A stretch of DNA of 64,000 nucleotides from Anaerolineales bacterium UBA6055 (GTDB lineage Bacteria > Chloroflexota > Anaerolineae > Aggregatilineales > Phototrophicaceae): contig DIYL01000016.1 of NCBI GenBank assembly GCA_002428985.1, positions 124,001 to 188,000 of the forward strand, given 5' to 3'. Below the pieces are notes generated by a model. It had not been told where the DNA came from and did no database searches. It was given only the letters and a program-made list of their open reading frames with translations. Below are positions 28,405 to 37,136 of this stretch, piece after piece; position 1 is the first letter of the stretch, and the number at the start of each line of letters is the position of its first letter. Made by a program: the position numbers and the translations under genes.

Positions 28405-29433
28405 ATGTACTTAGAAAACGAAATTGCAGAACAACCTATCGTCGTTAAACGGCTGATCGACAATATCGCCAATCTACATGCGGTAGTGAGTGCTATCAAA
28501 GACTTTGATCCTGCCTATGTCTGTATTGCTGCCCGTGGTACATCCGATAATGCTGCGCGTTATGCTCAATACTTGTTCGGAAATACACTTAAGTTGCCAG
28601 TCATGCTCGCGACACCATCACTACATACTATTTATGAGACACCACCGAGTTTTGGCAAAGCATTGGTTATCGGCATTTCACAGTCGGGTAAAGCTGAGGA
28701 TGTACGTCAGGTACTTGAAGATGCTAACAATGATGGTGCGCTAACAATCGCGATTACAAACTTTGATGATTCCCCGATGGCACAAACAGCGACATACCAT
28801 CTGCCATTACTTGCAGAACAAGAATTTAGTGTGGCTGCGACAAAAACCTATACAGCGCAATTGACTATTATTGCGATGTTAGCGACGTTGTTGAGCGAAT
28901 CCAATACGATGATGAGTGAGCTCAAATTGCTCCCTGACCATACAAGCGAGACACTATCACTATCCGACGGGATCGCAGAGTGGGCAGATCGCTATCGTTA
29001 TATGGACAAAATTGTTGTGCTTGGGCGTGGATTTAACTATGCAACAGCATTTGAGATTAGCCTCAAAGTTAAAGAGCTGACCTATATTGCTAGTGAAGGC
29101 TATAGCGAGGCAGATTTCCGTCATGGACCGATTGCTGTTGTGAATAATGGTTTCCCCGTGATGTTGGTTGCACCAAAGGGCAAAGTTTTCGATGGGATGA
29201 CCGATATGCGGGAAAAACTCAATGAACGCAACGCTGAAACGCTGATTATCAGTAATGATGTTGACTTATTGAGCAAAGCTACCAAGCAACTCCCTGTTCC
29301 AGAGTTACCGGAATGGTTGTCTCCGATTGTCAGCGTTATCCCCGGGCAAATCTTTGGTATGCAACAAGCCATAGCACGTGGTCTTGAAGTCGATAAACCG
29401 CGCGGACTCTCTAAAGTGACGATTACACAATAG
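28405..29433 (+). CDS. SIS-domain sugar-phosphate isomerase/deaminase 2
   Basis: A 342-residue two-SIS-domain protein, clearly different from the first copy: AARGTSDNAARYAQYLF, ISQSGKAEDVRQV, SVAATKTYTAQL and SEADFRHGPIAVV. It again lacks the N-terminal glutaminase, so glucosamine-6-phosphate deaminase (NagB-II) activity is the best guess. Two paralogues in one locus suggest different substrates, such as GlcN-6-P and GalN-6-P. It is the last gene of the operon and is followed by a strong hairpin. Confidence 0.9.
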   Translation: MYLENEIAEQPIVVKRLIDNIANLHAVVSAIKDFDPAYVCIAARGTSDNAARYAQYLFGNTLKLPVMLATPSLHTIYETPPSFGKALVIGISQSGKAEDVRQVLEDANNDGALTIAITNFDDSPMAQTATYHLPLLAEQEFSVAATKTYTAQLTIIAMLATLLSESNTMMSELKLLPDHTSETLSLSDGIAEWADRYRYMDKIVVLGRGFNYATAFEISLKVKELTYIASEGYSEADFRHGPIAVVNNGFPVMLVAPKGKVFDGMTDMREKLNERNAETLIISNDVDLLSKATKQLPVPELPEWLSPIVSVIPGQIFGMQQAIARGLEVDKPRGLSKVTITQ

Positions 29434-29450
29434 CCGATTGAGTAATTCTA

Positions 29451-29481
29451 TAGACTATGGACAGGTGATGTTCATAGTCTA
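29451..29481. terminator. Hairpin between convergent genes
   Basis: TAGACTATG at 29451-29459 pairs with CATAGTCTA at 29473-29481, and three more pairs (one G-T) extend the stem to 12 bp with a 7-nt loop. It lies between the SIS2 stop and the convergent STAS-like stop. No strong U tract is present; it could act in both directions. Confidence 0.55.
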
Positions 29482-29488
29482 CTAGCGT

Positions 29489-29884
29489 TTATGATGGTGC
29501 TTGAATGGTTGGATCAAGGTGTAGTAGACGTTCTAGCCCTTGGTCTACTGACTCTACTTGAATTAAGTTAACATTTGTCATCTGTGTGACGATTGTACTT
29601 AGGAAACGAATAATCGGATTATCTACCCCGACAACTGCTAACCAGCCCATTGTAGGTAAGCTCAGGTAGCTATTTGCAGATTGTTTAATCTGAACGATAT
29701 TTGTTGGAAACCCATCCAATGTTGAGACATCAATTATCAAGTGAACTAAACGAGGGGTATCTGCCCCTTGTACATAAGTTAATATATCTCGATCATTATT
29801 TTGGATGTCATTGATGGTTAAGGTTTCTGATAGAGTGGTAAGAACAATATGGTTTTCAATTAGCCAAGATGTATTGTAAGACAC
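29489..29884 (-). CDS. STAS-like protein, 131 aa
   Basis: Small cytoplasmic protein with a SpoIIAA/STAS-like pattern: NHIVLTTLSETLTINDI, then a strand RLVHLIIDVSTLDGFP and helix, then MGWLAVVGVDNPIIRFL. STAS proteins serve in partner-switching or stress sensing. No anti-sigma factor or kinase gene is adjacent. The assignment rests on secondary-structure pattern only. Confidence 0.6.
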   Translation of the reverse strand: MSYNTSWLIENHIVLTTLSETLTINDIQNNDRDILTYVQGADTPRLVHLIIDVSTLDGFPTNIVQIKQSANSYLSLPTMGWLAVVGVDNPIIRFLSTIVTQMTNVNLIQVESVDQGLERLLHLDPTIQAPS

Positions 29885-29935
29885 TATAAATTCCTCAACT
29901 GAGACACAACTCCTTCATTTTAAATAAATTACCAT

Positions 29936-29981
29936 TGATTTAGTAGAAATAAGCTTAAGAAAGTTTGCTTCTACTAAATCA
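29936..29981 (-). terminator. 13-bp inverted repeat after terpene synthase
   Basis: TGATTTAGTAGAA at 29936-29948 is the exact complement of TTCTACTAAATCA at 29969-29981, with a 20-nt loop. It lies 58-103 bases after the terpene synthase stop, before the STAS gene, on the same strand. It separates the two transcription units if it works as a terminator. Confidence 0.5.
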
Positions 29982-30038
29982 TCAAGAATAACAATGCCTA
30001 TGTAAAGGCTATGTGAATGTTAAACTAATTTACTCTTT

Positions 30039-30992
30039 CTAAGAGTCACTTGTCTTTAGTTTGTCATAATATGCATCAGGCGACCGATAACGATTTGTTG
30101 CTAATTGCCAATGCCAACTAGCTTCTATCTGATTGCGGAGGGCTTGCATATATAATTGTGCAAGATTGTTGAGATCGTCGTTTTCCCAGTGGGGTATATT
30201 TTCTTCACATGATTCAAAAGATTCAATAAATCCATTGATAATTTTGACTGCTCCATGAATACCTTCTTTTGCACTCAATGAGTTATTACGTCGTAAAATA
30301 GCGATAAGATTGAAGTGATTGCCACTAGCTTCGTCTTTATGGTAAGACATCAAATCATTCATCAATCCGCCGATGTTTGCGGTACAGTGCTTAGCTTGTG
30401 CAATGATTGGATGATTAAGAATTTTATCCGGTATTGTTACACCATGTTCAAAACCGATACCATCAATTGCAACATGCATACCGGAGTCATTTTCACGTGT
30501 TTTTAGATAGAGATCAAGATTATACTGACCGTCAATTATTATATCTTCCATAGTATTTGTGATTGATTGAAGATGTTTAGGTATGGATTGAGTGAGCGTG
30601 CGAATACTATCTCGATTACCTATTTTGTGATGTAATGCGACACAAGCACTTATCCATAGGGGGGCATCGGTTTGTGTTTTCCCAAATTGTAACGCATCAG
30701 TTGCAATAGAAAATAATTGGGAAATACTTATCTTATCTGAGTGATGGTCCAAACGAGCATCATCATACATATCATCGACATACCACAGCAGGTTCATAAA
30801 TATATTCAGTATAATTAATCGCTCTGCAGATGCATTTGGATAAAGATAGGCAGTCATTGTATGATATTCTTTGAAATGAGGTAGCCAGATATTATAATCT
30901 TTACAAAATGTTTCAACTTCGGCTTCAGTAGCCTGCATATGGATGTTAACTTTCGGCGATGAATATATCTTTATTGAATCGTATGACAGCAT
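30039..30992 (-). CDS. Class I terpene synthase family protein
   Basis: 317 residues, the usual size of a single-domain bacterial terpene cyclase. The aspartate-rich metal motif is DDMYDD (about residue 75, in LLWYVDDMYDDARLD) and the NSE-type motif is NDLMSYHKDEASG (about 214). Both bind the three Mg ions that ionise a prenyl diphosphate. The product cannot be predicted. No prenyltransferase gene is nearby, so the substrate must come from elsewhere. A divergent LysR gene 380 bp away may control it. A P450 lies 3.7 kb downstream of that regulator on the other strand. Confidence 0.85.
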   Translation of the reverse strand: MLSYDSIKIYSSPKVNIHMQATEAEVETFCKDYNIWLPHFKEYHTMTAYLYPNASAERLIILNIFMNLLWYVDDMYDDARLDHHSDKISISQLFSIATDALQFGKTQTDAPLWISACVALHHKIGNRDSIRTLTQSIPKHLQSITNTMEDIIIDGQYNLDLYLKTRENDSGMHVAIDGIGFEHGVTIPDKILNHPIIAQAKHCTANIGGLMNDLMSYHKDEASGNHFNLIAILRRNNSLSAKEGIHGAVKIINGFIESFESCEENIPHWENDDLNNLAQLYMQALRNQIEASWHWQLATNRYRSPDAYYDKLKTSDS

Positions 30993-31375
30993 GATGTCTC
31001 CTTCAACGTAGTAATTGATTATTGATTCGTAAATATGTTCTTTGTGGTAGTTTTACTCACCTTTCTATAGAGCTGTAGATATATCATAAAGCCTTGACAT
31101 AGTATTTTTCGTAAGAAAAATGTTGTGAATTTACTTTAATGTCTTAGATAGTATTATATAAAAATACTAAAATTATGTAAACATAATTGTGATTATAATT
31201 GGGCAATATACTTGTGATGATCTTGTCAAAGTCGGATACATCATGTTAATGTAAATTTTGTACATGTATCGTCATATTGAATATTGTTAAAATTGATATA
31301 CTTCTAAATACGTAACAGATGAACAGTGAATCTGTATAATTTGTACGAATTATCTAGATGGTATATGGAAACCAT
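30993..31375. promoter_or_regulatory. AT-rich divergent promoter region with palindrome
   Basis: A strongly AT-rich 380-bp region between the divergent terpene synthase and LysR genes. ATTTTTC-GTAA-GAAAAAT at 31104-31121 is a perfect interrupted palindrome of the T-N11-A kind used by LysR regulators. TTGACA at 31094-31099 adjoins it. Placement in a divergent region next to lysR fits an operator; no binding data exist. Confidence 0.45.
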
Positions 31376-32257
31376 ATGAATCTTAGTCAATTAGAAGTAT
31401 TTGTTGCAATTGTTGATACAGGTAGTCTGACAGAGGCAGGTGAAGTCGTCGGGCTGACACAATCGGCTGTAAGTTACTCGCTCTCAAAACTAGAAGCTGA
31501 ACTGGGTGTGACATTATTAGAACGCGGTCGGCAGGGGGTTACAGTCACGCGTGTTGGCGAGGAAGTGCTGCAACATGCTCGCAATATTCTGACGCAGATT
31601 GAGATTATTCGTCAGAAAACTGCCCGTGAACGAGGCGTTGCTGTTGGTAAAATACGCTTTGGTTGTGTGCCGACAATCCCATCACGGTTATTGACAGGTA
31701 TCTTACGTGATTTTCAACATAAATATCCCGAAGTTGATGTCGTCTTATTTGAAGGATCTCCAACGGAGTTGGTTGAGTGGTTGGATACCGAAGTTGTCGA
31801 TGTAGCGACGCTTCTAGCGACTGATAAATACCCAATTGCAGTGCCTTTAGTACATGATGAGATTAAAGTCATTGTTTCTGAGAAACATGCATTTGCGGAT
31901 CGAGAATATGTTGAACTAAACGAACTCATGGAGCAGCCGCTGATTGGTCCCAAACCGGAATATGGTTTGTTGAGGACACTACTCAATTTTGACCCATGGA
32001 TTCCGCCTCGAATGCGTTATGAAGTCAGCACGCAGAATACAATTATGGCAATGGTACACGAAAACATGGGCATCTCGATTATTCCAGATATGTTGGTTGA
32101 CCGTGAGATTGAGGGTATCCGACGTATTCCATTTACAGAAAAACGGTATCTTAGTGCGTGGTTAGCCGCGCGAGTTAATGCGCCAGCGACATCGGCATTC
32201 CTTAATATTGCCACCCAATGGGCGCGTGATCACGGATATTTAGATACACTTCCATGA
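31376..32257 (+). CDS. LysR family transcriptional regulator
   Basis: About 293 residues from ATG 31376 (MNLSQLEVFVAIVDTGSLTE), the standard LysR N-terminus; ATG 31358 would add six residues. The winged HTH (AGEVVGLTQSAVSYSLSKLE) is followed by a periplasmic-binding-like effector domain (about 90-290). It may control the divergent terpene synthase, the downstream Fe-S/P450 genes on its own strand, or both. Confidence 0.93.
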   Translation: MNLSQLEVFVAIVDTGSLTEAGEVVGLTQSAVSYSLSKLEAELGVTLLERGRQGVTVTRVGEEVLQHARNILTQIEIIRQKTARERGVAVGKIRFGCVPTIPSRLLTGILRDFQHKYPEVDVVLFEGSPTELVEWLDTEVVDVATLLATDKYPIAVPLVHDEIKVIVSEKHAFADREYVELNELMEQPLIGPKPEYGLLRTLLNFDPWIPPRMRYEVSTQNTIMAMVHENMGISIIPDMLVDREIEGIRRIPFTEKRYLSAWLAARVNAPATSAFLNIATQWARDHGYLDTLP

Positions 32258-32375
32258 ATCCTGTTCATAATATATATGATTAATTTGATTTGATTTCATG
32301 CAATATCTTACTCTATGCTGAATATATCAATAGGCTTGAGTTTGTTGATGGTAATAGCAGTAGAGAGGATATGTA

Positions 32376-33437
32376 ATGTTAAAACAAATACAAGATATTT
32401 TCCTTGGTGGTAATAACCAAGAAGATGCTAAGGCTCCGTCACTTGATGCGATGTTAGAGCCAATGGATAAACATATGGATAACTTTGCCGAGTTTGTGCC
32501 ACCGGCACCAGAGTCAAAACCGCGTACACCATTTGATTCCGGTTTATCTCGGAATGAAGTTGGACTCGCCAATTTATCACTACAACAAAAAATGAAAGTT
32601 GTTCCAAATGCGGTGCCATTGTTCCTCAATATGCAACGTGGGGCACGTTTATACGATGGCAAATTTAAGGCGACTAAAACCCATGCCACTCCCGAATTTT
32701 TAGATGAACTTGAACAGATGGCGAAGGATCACGGGGCGAAAGACATCGCCTATGTTAAAGTGCCCAATAACGCCATCTTTAAAGACAAGGGCATTCCACA
32801 TCAGTATGCAATTGTGTTTACGGTTGAGATGGATAAAGAACCGATCGATACATCACCAAGTTTTGACTCGCAATTGGAGGTGATGAAGGGTTATAAAAAT
32901 ATGGCACAAATCTCGATGAAGCTTGCCAATCACATGCGTAGACATGGTTTTGCTGCTTACCCCGGCACTGCATTAGGCGGTCTAACGGATTATCCACATC
33001 TAGCCGAGTTAGCTGGACTTGGCGCGATTGGTTATCATGGTTTGCTGATTTCCCCAACAGAAGGGGCGCGGCTTCGTATCAACACGATTTATACCAATAT
33101 CGAGAATTTGCCCCTGGCGGACCCCTCTGAAAATGAACACTTATGGGTACGCGACTTCTGTTCGATGTGCCGCAAATGTGTCCGGAAATGTCCAGTGAGT
33201 GCAATTTATGATGAGCCAGAACCACGCGGAGATGGTGGTATGCAATGTATCGATCATGACACATGCCGCGACTACTTCACCAAGAATTATGGATGTGCAG
33301 TTTGTCTAGCGGTATGCCCTTTTAGCCAAGTTGGATATGATAAAGTACAAGAACGCTTCAAAGGGAATCCTGATGCGCCACAATTTCAGATCGAACCAAT
33401 TTATCTGGATGATATTCAAGTAATCGCATCCGACTAG
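32376..33437 (+). CDS. Reductive-dehalogenase-like Fe-S protein, copy 1
   Basis: A 353-residue protein of the RdhA/QueG (COG1600) type. The central domain has GLTDYPHLAELAGLGAIGYH and LLISPTEGARLRINTIYTNI, matching the corrinoid-binding core of reductive dehalogenases. The C-terminus holds two 4Fe-4S motifs: CSMCRKCVRKCP (from about residue 261), and a Cys in QCIDHDTC with YGCAVCLAVCPF (about 305-315). There is no Tat signal or membrane anchor, and no rdhB, so it is a cytoplasmic, non-respiratory form or another B12/Fe-S reductase. The next gene is a close duplicate. Confidence 0.82.
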   Translation: MLKQIQDIFLGGNNQEDAKAPSLDAMLEPMDKHMDNFAEFVPPAPESKPRTPFDSGLSRNEVGLANLSLQQKMKVVPNAVPLFLNMQRGARLYDGKFKATKTHATPEFLDELEQMAKDHGAKDIAYVKVPNNAIFKDKGIPHQYAIVFTVEMDKEPIDTSPSFDSQLEVMKGYKNMAQISMKLANHMRRHGFAAYPGTALGGLTDYPHLAELAGLGAIGYHGLLISPTEGARLRINTIYTNIENLPLADPSENEHLWVRDFCSMCRKCVRKCPVSAIYDEPEPRGDGGMQCIDHDTCRDYFTKNYGCAVCLAVCPFSQVGYDKVQERFKGNPDAPQFQIEPIYLDDIQVIASD

Positions 33438-33545
33438 GGACAGTGACGATTGTTTATAGGAGAGATGATAAGTGGATTTGATTTAATATAACACTTTATC
33501 TTATGATTACATATAAAATAATGTGATCGTGGGGTGATGTCTGCT

Positions 33546-34604
33546 ATGTTTAATTCACTACAGAAGATCTTATTTGATCGTGATGAGGATGCGCCGGGAC
33601 CATCGTTGGATAATATGCTCGAGCCGATGGACAGGCACATGGATAACTTTGATGAATTTGTGCCACCTGCGCCGGAATCAAAACCGCGCACACCGTTCGA
33701 TTGTGATGTGCCCAAACGCGAGATTGGGTTAACTAACTTATCCGTGCGAGATAAGATGCGTGTGATCCCCGCACTAGTCCCGTTGTTCATAAATATGCAA
33801 CGGGGTGCACGCTTATATGATGGCAAATTCCAGCCGAGACAAACGCACGCTTCTCCTGAGTTTCTAGCGGAACTCGAAGCGATGGCAAAGGAACACGGTG
33901 CAAAAGACGTTGCCTATATTAAAGTACCCAATAATGCCATCTTTAAAGACAAGGGCATTCCACATCAGTATGCGATTATCTTTACGATCGAGATGGATAA
34001 AGAGCCCATCGATACATCCCCAAGTTTTGAGTGCCAGATTGAGGTCATGCATGGGTATAAAAGCATGGCACAAATCTCGATGAAGCTTGCCAATCATATG
34101 CGTAAACATGGTTTTGCAGCATATCCCGGCACTGCATTGGGCGGCCTGACAGATTATCCTCATCTTGCTGAATTAGCGGGCATGGGCGCAATTGGCTATC
34201 ACGGCTTATTGATTTCTCCGACAGAAGGCGCACGGCTTCGTATCAATACAATTTATACCAATATCGAGAATTTGCCATTGGTAGATCCTGCCGATAATGA
34301 GCATTTATGGGTGCGCGATTTCTGTTCGATGTGTCGCCGTTGTGTGCGTGAATGTCCGGTTGATGCGATTTATGATGAGCCTAAACCGCGAGGTGATGGC
34401 GGGATGCAATGTATTGATCATGCTAGCTGTCGTGAGTTTTTCACCAGAGAATATGGTTGTGCGGTCTGTGTTGCGGTTTGTCCGTTTAGCCAGTTTCCGT
34501 ATGACAAAATCAAAGACGGCTTTAAAGGCAACCCTAATGCGACACAATTCCAGATTGAACCGATCTATTTAGATGACATTCCAGTAGTTGCATCGGACAT
34601 GTAA
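33546..34604 (+). CDS. Reductive-dehalogenase-like Fe-S protein, copy 2
   Basis: Tandem paralogue of the preceding gene, similar along its whole length (roughly four of five residues by eye) and with the same cluster cysteines: CSMCRRCVRECP and YGCAVCVAVCPF. ATG 33546 is chosen because it aligns with copy 1 and lies at good distance from GTGGGGTG; GTG/ATG at 33534/33537 are too close. Differences concentrate in the first 35 residues and at scattered surface positions. Duplication followed by substrate divergence is the likely history. Confidence 0.82.
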   Translation: MFNSLQKILFDRDEDAPGPSLDNMLEPMDRHMDNFDEFVPPAPESKPRTPFDCDVPKREIGLTNLSVRDKMRVIPALVPLFINMQRGARLYDGKFQPRQTHASPEFLAELEAMAKEHGAKDVAYIKVPNNAIFKDKGIPHQYAIIFTIEMDKEPIDTSPSFECQIEVMHGYKSMAQISMKLANHMRKHGFAAYPGTALGGLTDYPHLAELAGMGAIGYHGLLISPTEGARLRINTIYTNIENLPLVDPADNEHLWVRDFCSMCRRCVRECPVDAIYDEPKPRGDGGMQCIDHASCREFFTREYGCAVCVAVCPFSQFPYDKIKDGFKGNPNATQFQIEPIYLDDIPVVASDM

Positions 34605-34691
34605 CAATAGCCAATCAACAAATTCGGTGCTGAAAATGGGCGGGTTTGATATACTCCATTAGAAAATCCTATTGATAGAAAGCATTGACTG

Positions 34692-35912
34692 ATGGATACG
34701 ATCGAACACGCCTTAACCGACCCGAAGACTGCACTTGATCCATATTCGCTTTATCCGTTACTGCATGCACATGATGACATCTACTGGAGTGAAGCATGGC
34801 AGTGCTGGATGGTAAGCAAGTATGATCGCGTCTTAGATGTCTTACACCAACCTAATTTATTCTCGAATGAAGACCGTGTGACGACTTTGCTTAACGCGTT
34901 ACCGCCGAAACAACGCAGTGAGTTTAAAATTCTGCAACAACACTTTGGCACGGGAATGGTACATAGCGATCCACCCAAACACACGCGCTTACGCAAATTA
35001 GCGACGCATGCCTTCACACCGCGTATGGTCAAGAAGCTCACACCACGAATTGAATCTGTTGTGAATGATGCGATAGATAAAGCCCTCGAAACAGGTACAT
35101 TTGAGTTAGTTGCTGATTTGGCGTACCCGCTACCCGCGACAATTATCGCCGAGATGCTCGGTGCACCGCGTGAAGATCAGGATATGTTTAAACAATGGTC
35201 AGCCTCGATTGGGGCATTGGGTGGTCAGGGGACAGCCAATATCGAGACATTCCGCATGGTGCAACACAACATCCATAGTATGCGCGAATATCTGCGCGGA
35301 TTACTACGACAACGGCGCGCTAATCCACAAGATGACTTGTTGACGATGTTTATTCAAGCTGAAGAAAACGGCGATATGCTGGACGAAGACGAAGTGCTCT
35401 CGATTTGTGTCACGCTTTTGTCAGCAGGGCATGAGACGACTACCAGCCTCATTAGTAGTGGGATTCTGGCATTGATTCGTAATCCCGACCAGATGCAATT
35501 GTTATTAGATGATCCCAACCTAATCAATTCGGCAATTGAGGAATTCTTGCGCTATGATCCGCCGCTACAGCGGACATGGCGACGCATTTCTGAAGATACC
35601 GAATATGCTGGCAAGCTACTCAAACAGAATCAATTACTGACGGTGTGGCTTGGTGGTGCAAATTATGATCCTGACCGTTTCGACAATCCAACCCAACTCG
35701 ACATCACCCGCAAACAGAATAATCATGTTGGGCTCGGCTATGGTGTGCATTATTGTCTTGGCGGTCCACTCGCACGACTCGAAGGCGCAATCGCCATTAA
35801 TTTAATTATCCAACGCCTACCGAATTTACGGCTTGCAACTGATGATGTCACATGGAAGGTGCAGGGTTTGTTTCGGGGTTTAGAAGCGTTACATCTGGGG
35901 TTCGATATATAA
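34692..35912 (+). CDS. Cytochrome P450
   Basis: 406 residues, soluble bacterial class. The I-helix oxygen-activation motif is SAGHETTTS (about 245), the ExxR pair is EEFLR (about 283), and the heme-ligand Cys lies in GLGYGVHYCLGG (about 354). The usual Phe of FGxGxHxC is Leu. It hydroxylates or epoxidises an unknown small molecule and needs separate ferredoxin and reductase, not seen here. It is on the same strand as LysR and the two Fe-S proteins, 87 bp after the second, so one transcript is possible. Confidence 0.93.
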   Translation: MDTIEHALTDPKTALDPYSLYPLLHAHDDIYWSEAWQCWMVSKYDRVLDVLHQPNLFSNEDRVTTLLNALPPKQRSEFKILQQHFGTGMVHSDPPKHTRLRKLATHAFTPRMVKKLTPRIESVVNDAIDKALETGTFELVADLAYPLPATIIAEMLGAPREDQDMFKQWSASIGALGGQGTANIETFRMVQHNIHSMREYLRGLLRQRRANPQDDLLTMFIQAEENGDMLDEDEVLSICVTLLSAGHETTTSLISSGILALIRNPDQMQLLLDDPNLINSAIEEFLRYDPPLQRTWRRISEDTEYAGKLLKQNQLLTVWLGGANYDPDRFDNPTQLDITRKQNNHVGLGYGVHYCLGGPLARLEGAIAINLIIQRLPNLRLATDDVTWKVQGLFRGLEALHLGFDI

Positions 35913-35973
35913 AAGGATATTGATTTGAATTAGACATTGTGATCTAATGCTATAAAGGTCACAAGAGGTCAAG

Positions 35974-36435
35974 ATGAATATCAATCAAATTATAACTGAT
36001 CGTTTTTCTAATCCTGAAAGTAAAAAGAAGTACGAATCTACATGGGCTGATGATCCAGACATTGCAGATAACTTCTACTTCAACGGTAAGCAGTGTGGGG
36101 GATGTTCTTTCTATGCGCCTTTCGATTCTGATTGGGGACTATGCTGTTATGACAAGTCTGAACATCATCTTGAAACAGTTTTTGAGCATTTCACCTGCCG
36201 TAAATACCAAAATGAAGGTTGGGGTGCGCATAGCTTTTTACCGTTTGAAGACTATCCAGAACTCAAAGCATATCTTGATTTAGTATTTGAGCTATCTGAT
36301 TGGCATTACACTGATATAAAGTATATTGTCGAACGCGAAAATATACCTTTTGCGCTAATAGTGGATAAGCTTATTGACAACGCAATTACCAACTACAAAC
36401 AGAACAACGGTTTTAGCGATAACGACAAAGAGTGA
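35974..36435 (+). CDS. Cys-rich small protein, 153 aa
   Basis: Soluble acidic protein with CGGCSFYAPFDSDWGLCCYD in the first half and an EHFTC further on, giving at least five Cys and several His in about 40 residues. This suggests a metal site. AAGAGGTCAAG precedes the ATG. It overlaps no neighbour and ends before a bidirectional terminator. No function is recognised. Confidence 0.7.
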   Translation: MNINQIITDRFSNPESKKKYESTWADDPDIADNFYFNGKQCGGCSFYAPFDSDWGLCCYDKSEHHLETVFEHFTCRKYQNEGWGAHSFLPFEDYPELKAYLDLVFELSDWHYTDIKYIVERENIPFALIVDKLIDNAITNYKQNNGFSDNDKE

Positions 36436-36453
36436 GTTGATAAAATGAAAATT

Positions 36454-36481
36454 GTAGTGAAGAGGCATGCCTCTTCACTAC
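36454..36481. terminator. 28-nt perfect palindrome, bidirectional terminator
   Basis: GTAGTGAAGAGGCA is followed immediately by its exact reverse complement, 14 bp without a spacer. It sits between convergent genes and includes the stop codon of the minus-strand one. With no loop the inner bases must open. It could fold as a terminator or bind a dimeric protein. Confidence 0.65.
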
Positions 36482-37077
36482 TGATTGTTGTTATGGATCA
36501 CATCGTTCTGTTTTTGTTCTTGTACCATGATTTCAGTTTGATCCATGATGTGAGGGGCGAAAACGAGTAATGATTTCCCAAACAGCATATCTTTAAGGGC
36601 ATCATAGTCGATGATTCCTAAGTCATAATTCTTTTTACCTGACAAAAGCTTTGAATCTTTTTTTGTTTTCAAAGTAGGTAAGCTCACAATACTGAATGTT
36701 ACATAATTTCCATGATGGAGATAGATTCGAGATTCAGGTGATGTATCAAAAAAATCATTCTGGTTGCTACCAACTACTGCAAGATGGCTGATCTCTTCCC
36801 ACTCAAACTGCTTCGCTTTGCCAATTATTGGAGTTATAGTAATACCTATTTCATTTAAGCGTATATGTTCACGGTTTGTAATTTGCTTGAAGATCCGTGT
36901 GATGATAACACTGTTGATTATGATGAGAATCAACATAGGTAACCAACTTGTTTGCGTTGACATGATTGTTTCGATGAGTTCCATCATTGGAACAGAGATT
37001 AACACACCAAACAATAAACCATAGGTTGGCTCTCCGTAGGCAAATCCGTTACGGCGAAAGACTTCCTGATTTTGCAT
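36478..37077 (-). CDS. Membrane protein of unknown function
   Basis: About 199 residues from ATG 37077 (MQNQEVFRRNGFAYGEP), preferred over 37098 because GGAGAG lies just before it. Two N-terminal hydrophobic helices (about 20-40 and 43-60) are followed by a cytoplasmic domain resembling PH-like membrane proteins: LNEIGITITPIIGKAKQFEW and EISHLAVVG. It is convergent with the Cys-rich gene. The function is unknown. Confidence 0.7.
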   Translation of the reverse strand: MQNQEVFRRNGFAYGEPTYGLLFGVLISVPMMELIETIMSTQTSWLPMLILIIINSVIITRIFKQITNREHIRLNEIGITITPIIGKAKQFEWEEISHLAVVGSNQNDFFDTSPESRIYLHHGNYVTFSIVSLPTLKTKKDSKLLSGKKNYDLGIIDYDALKDMLFGKSLLVFAPHIMDQTEIMVQEQKQNDVIHNNNQ

Positions 37078-37136
37078 GTTATCTCTCCACAATGACATCT
37101 ATGATATAAAAATTCTACTTCTGTATTCAGAAAATA

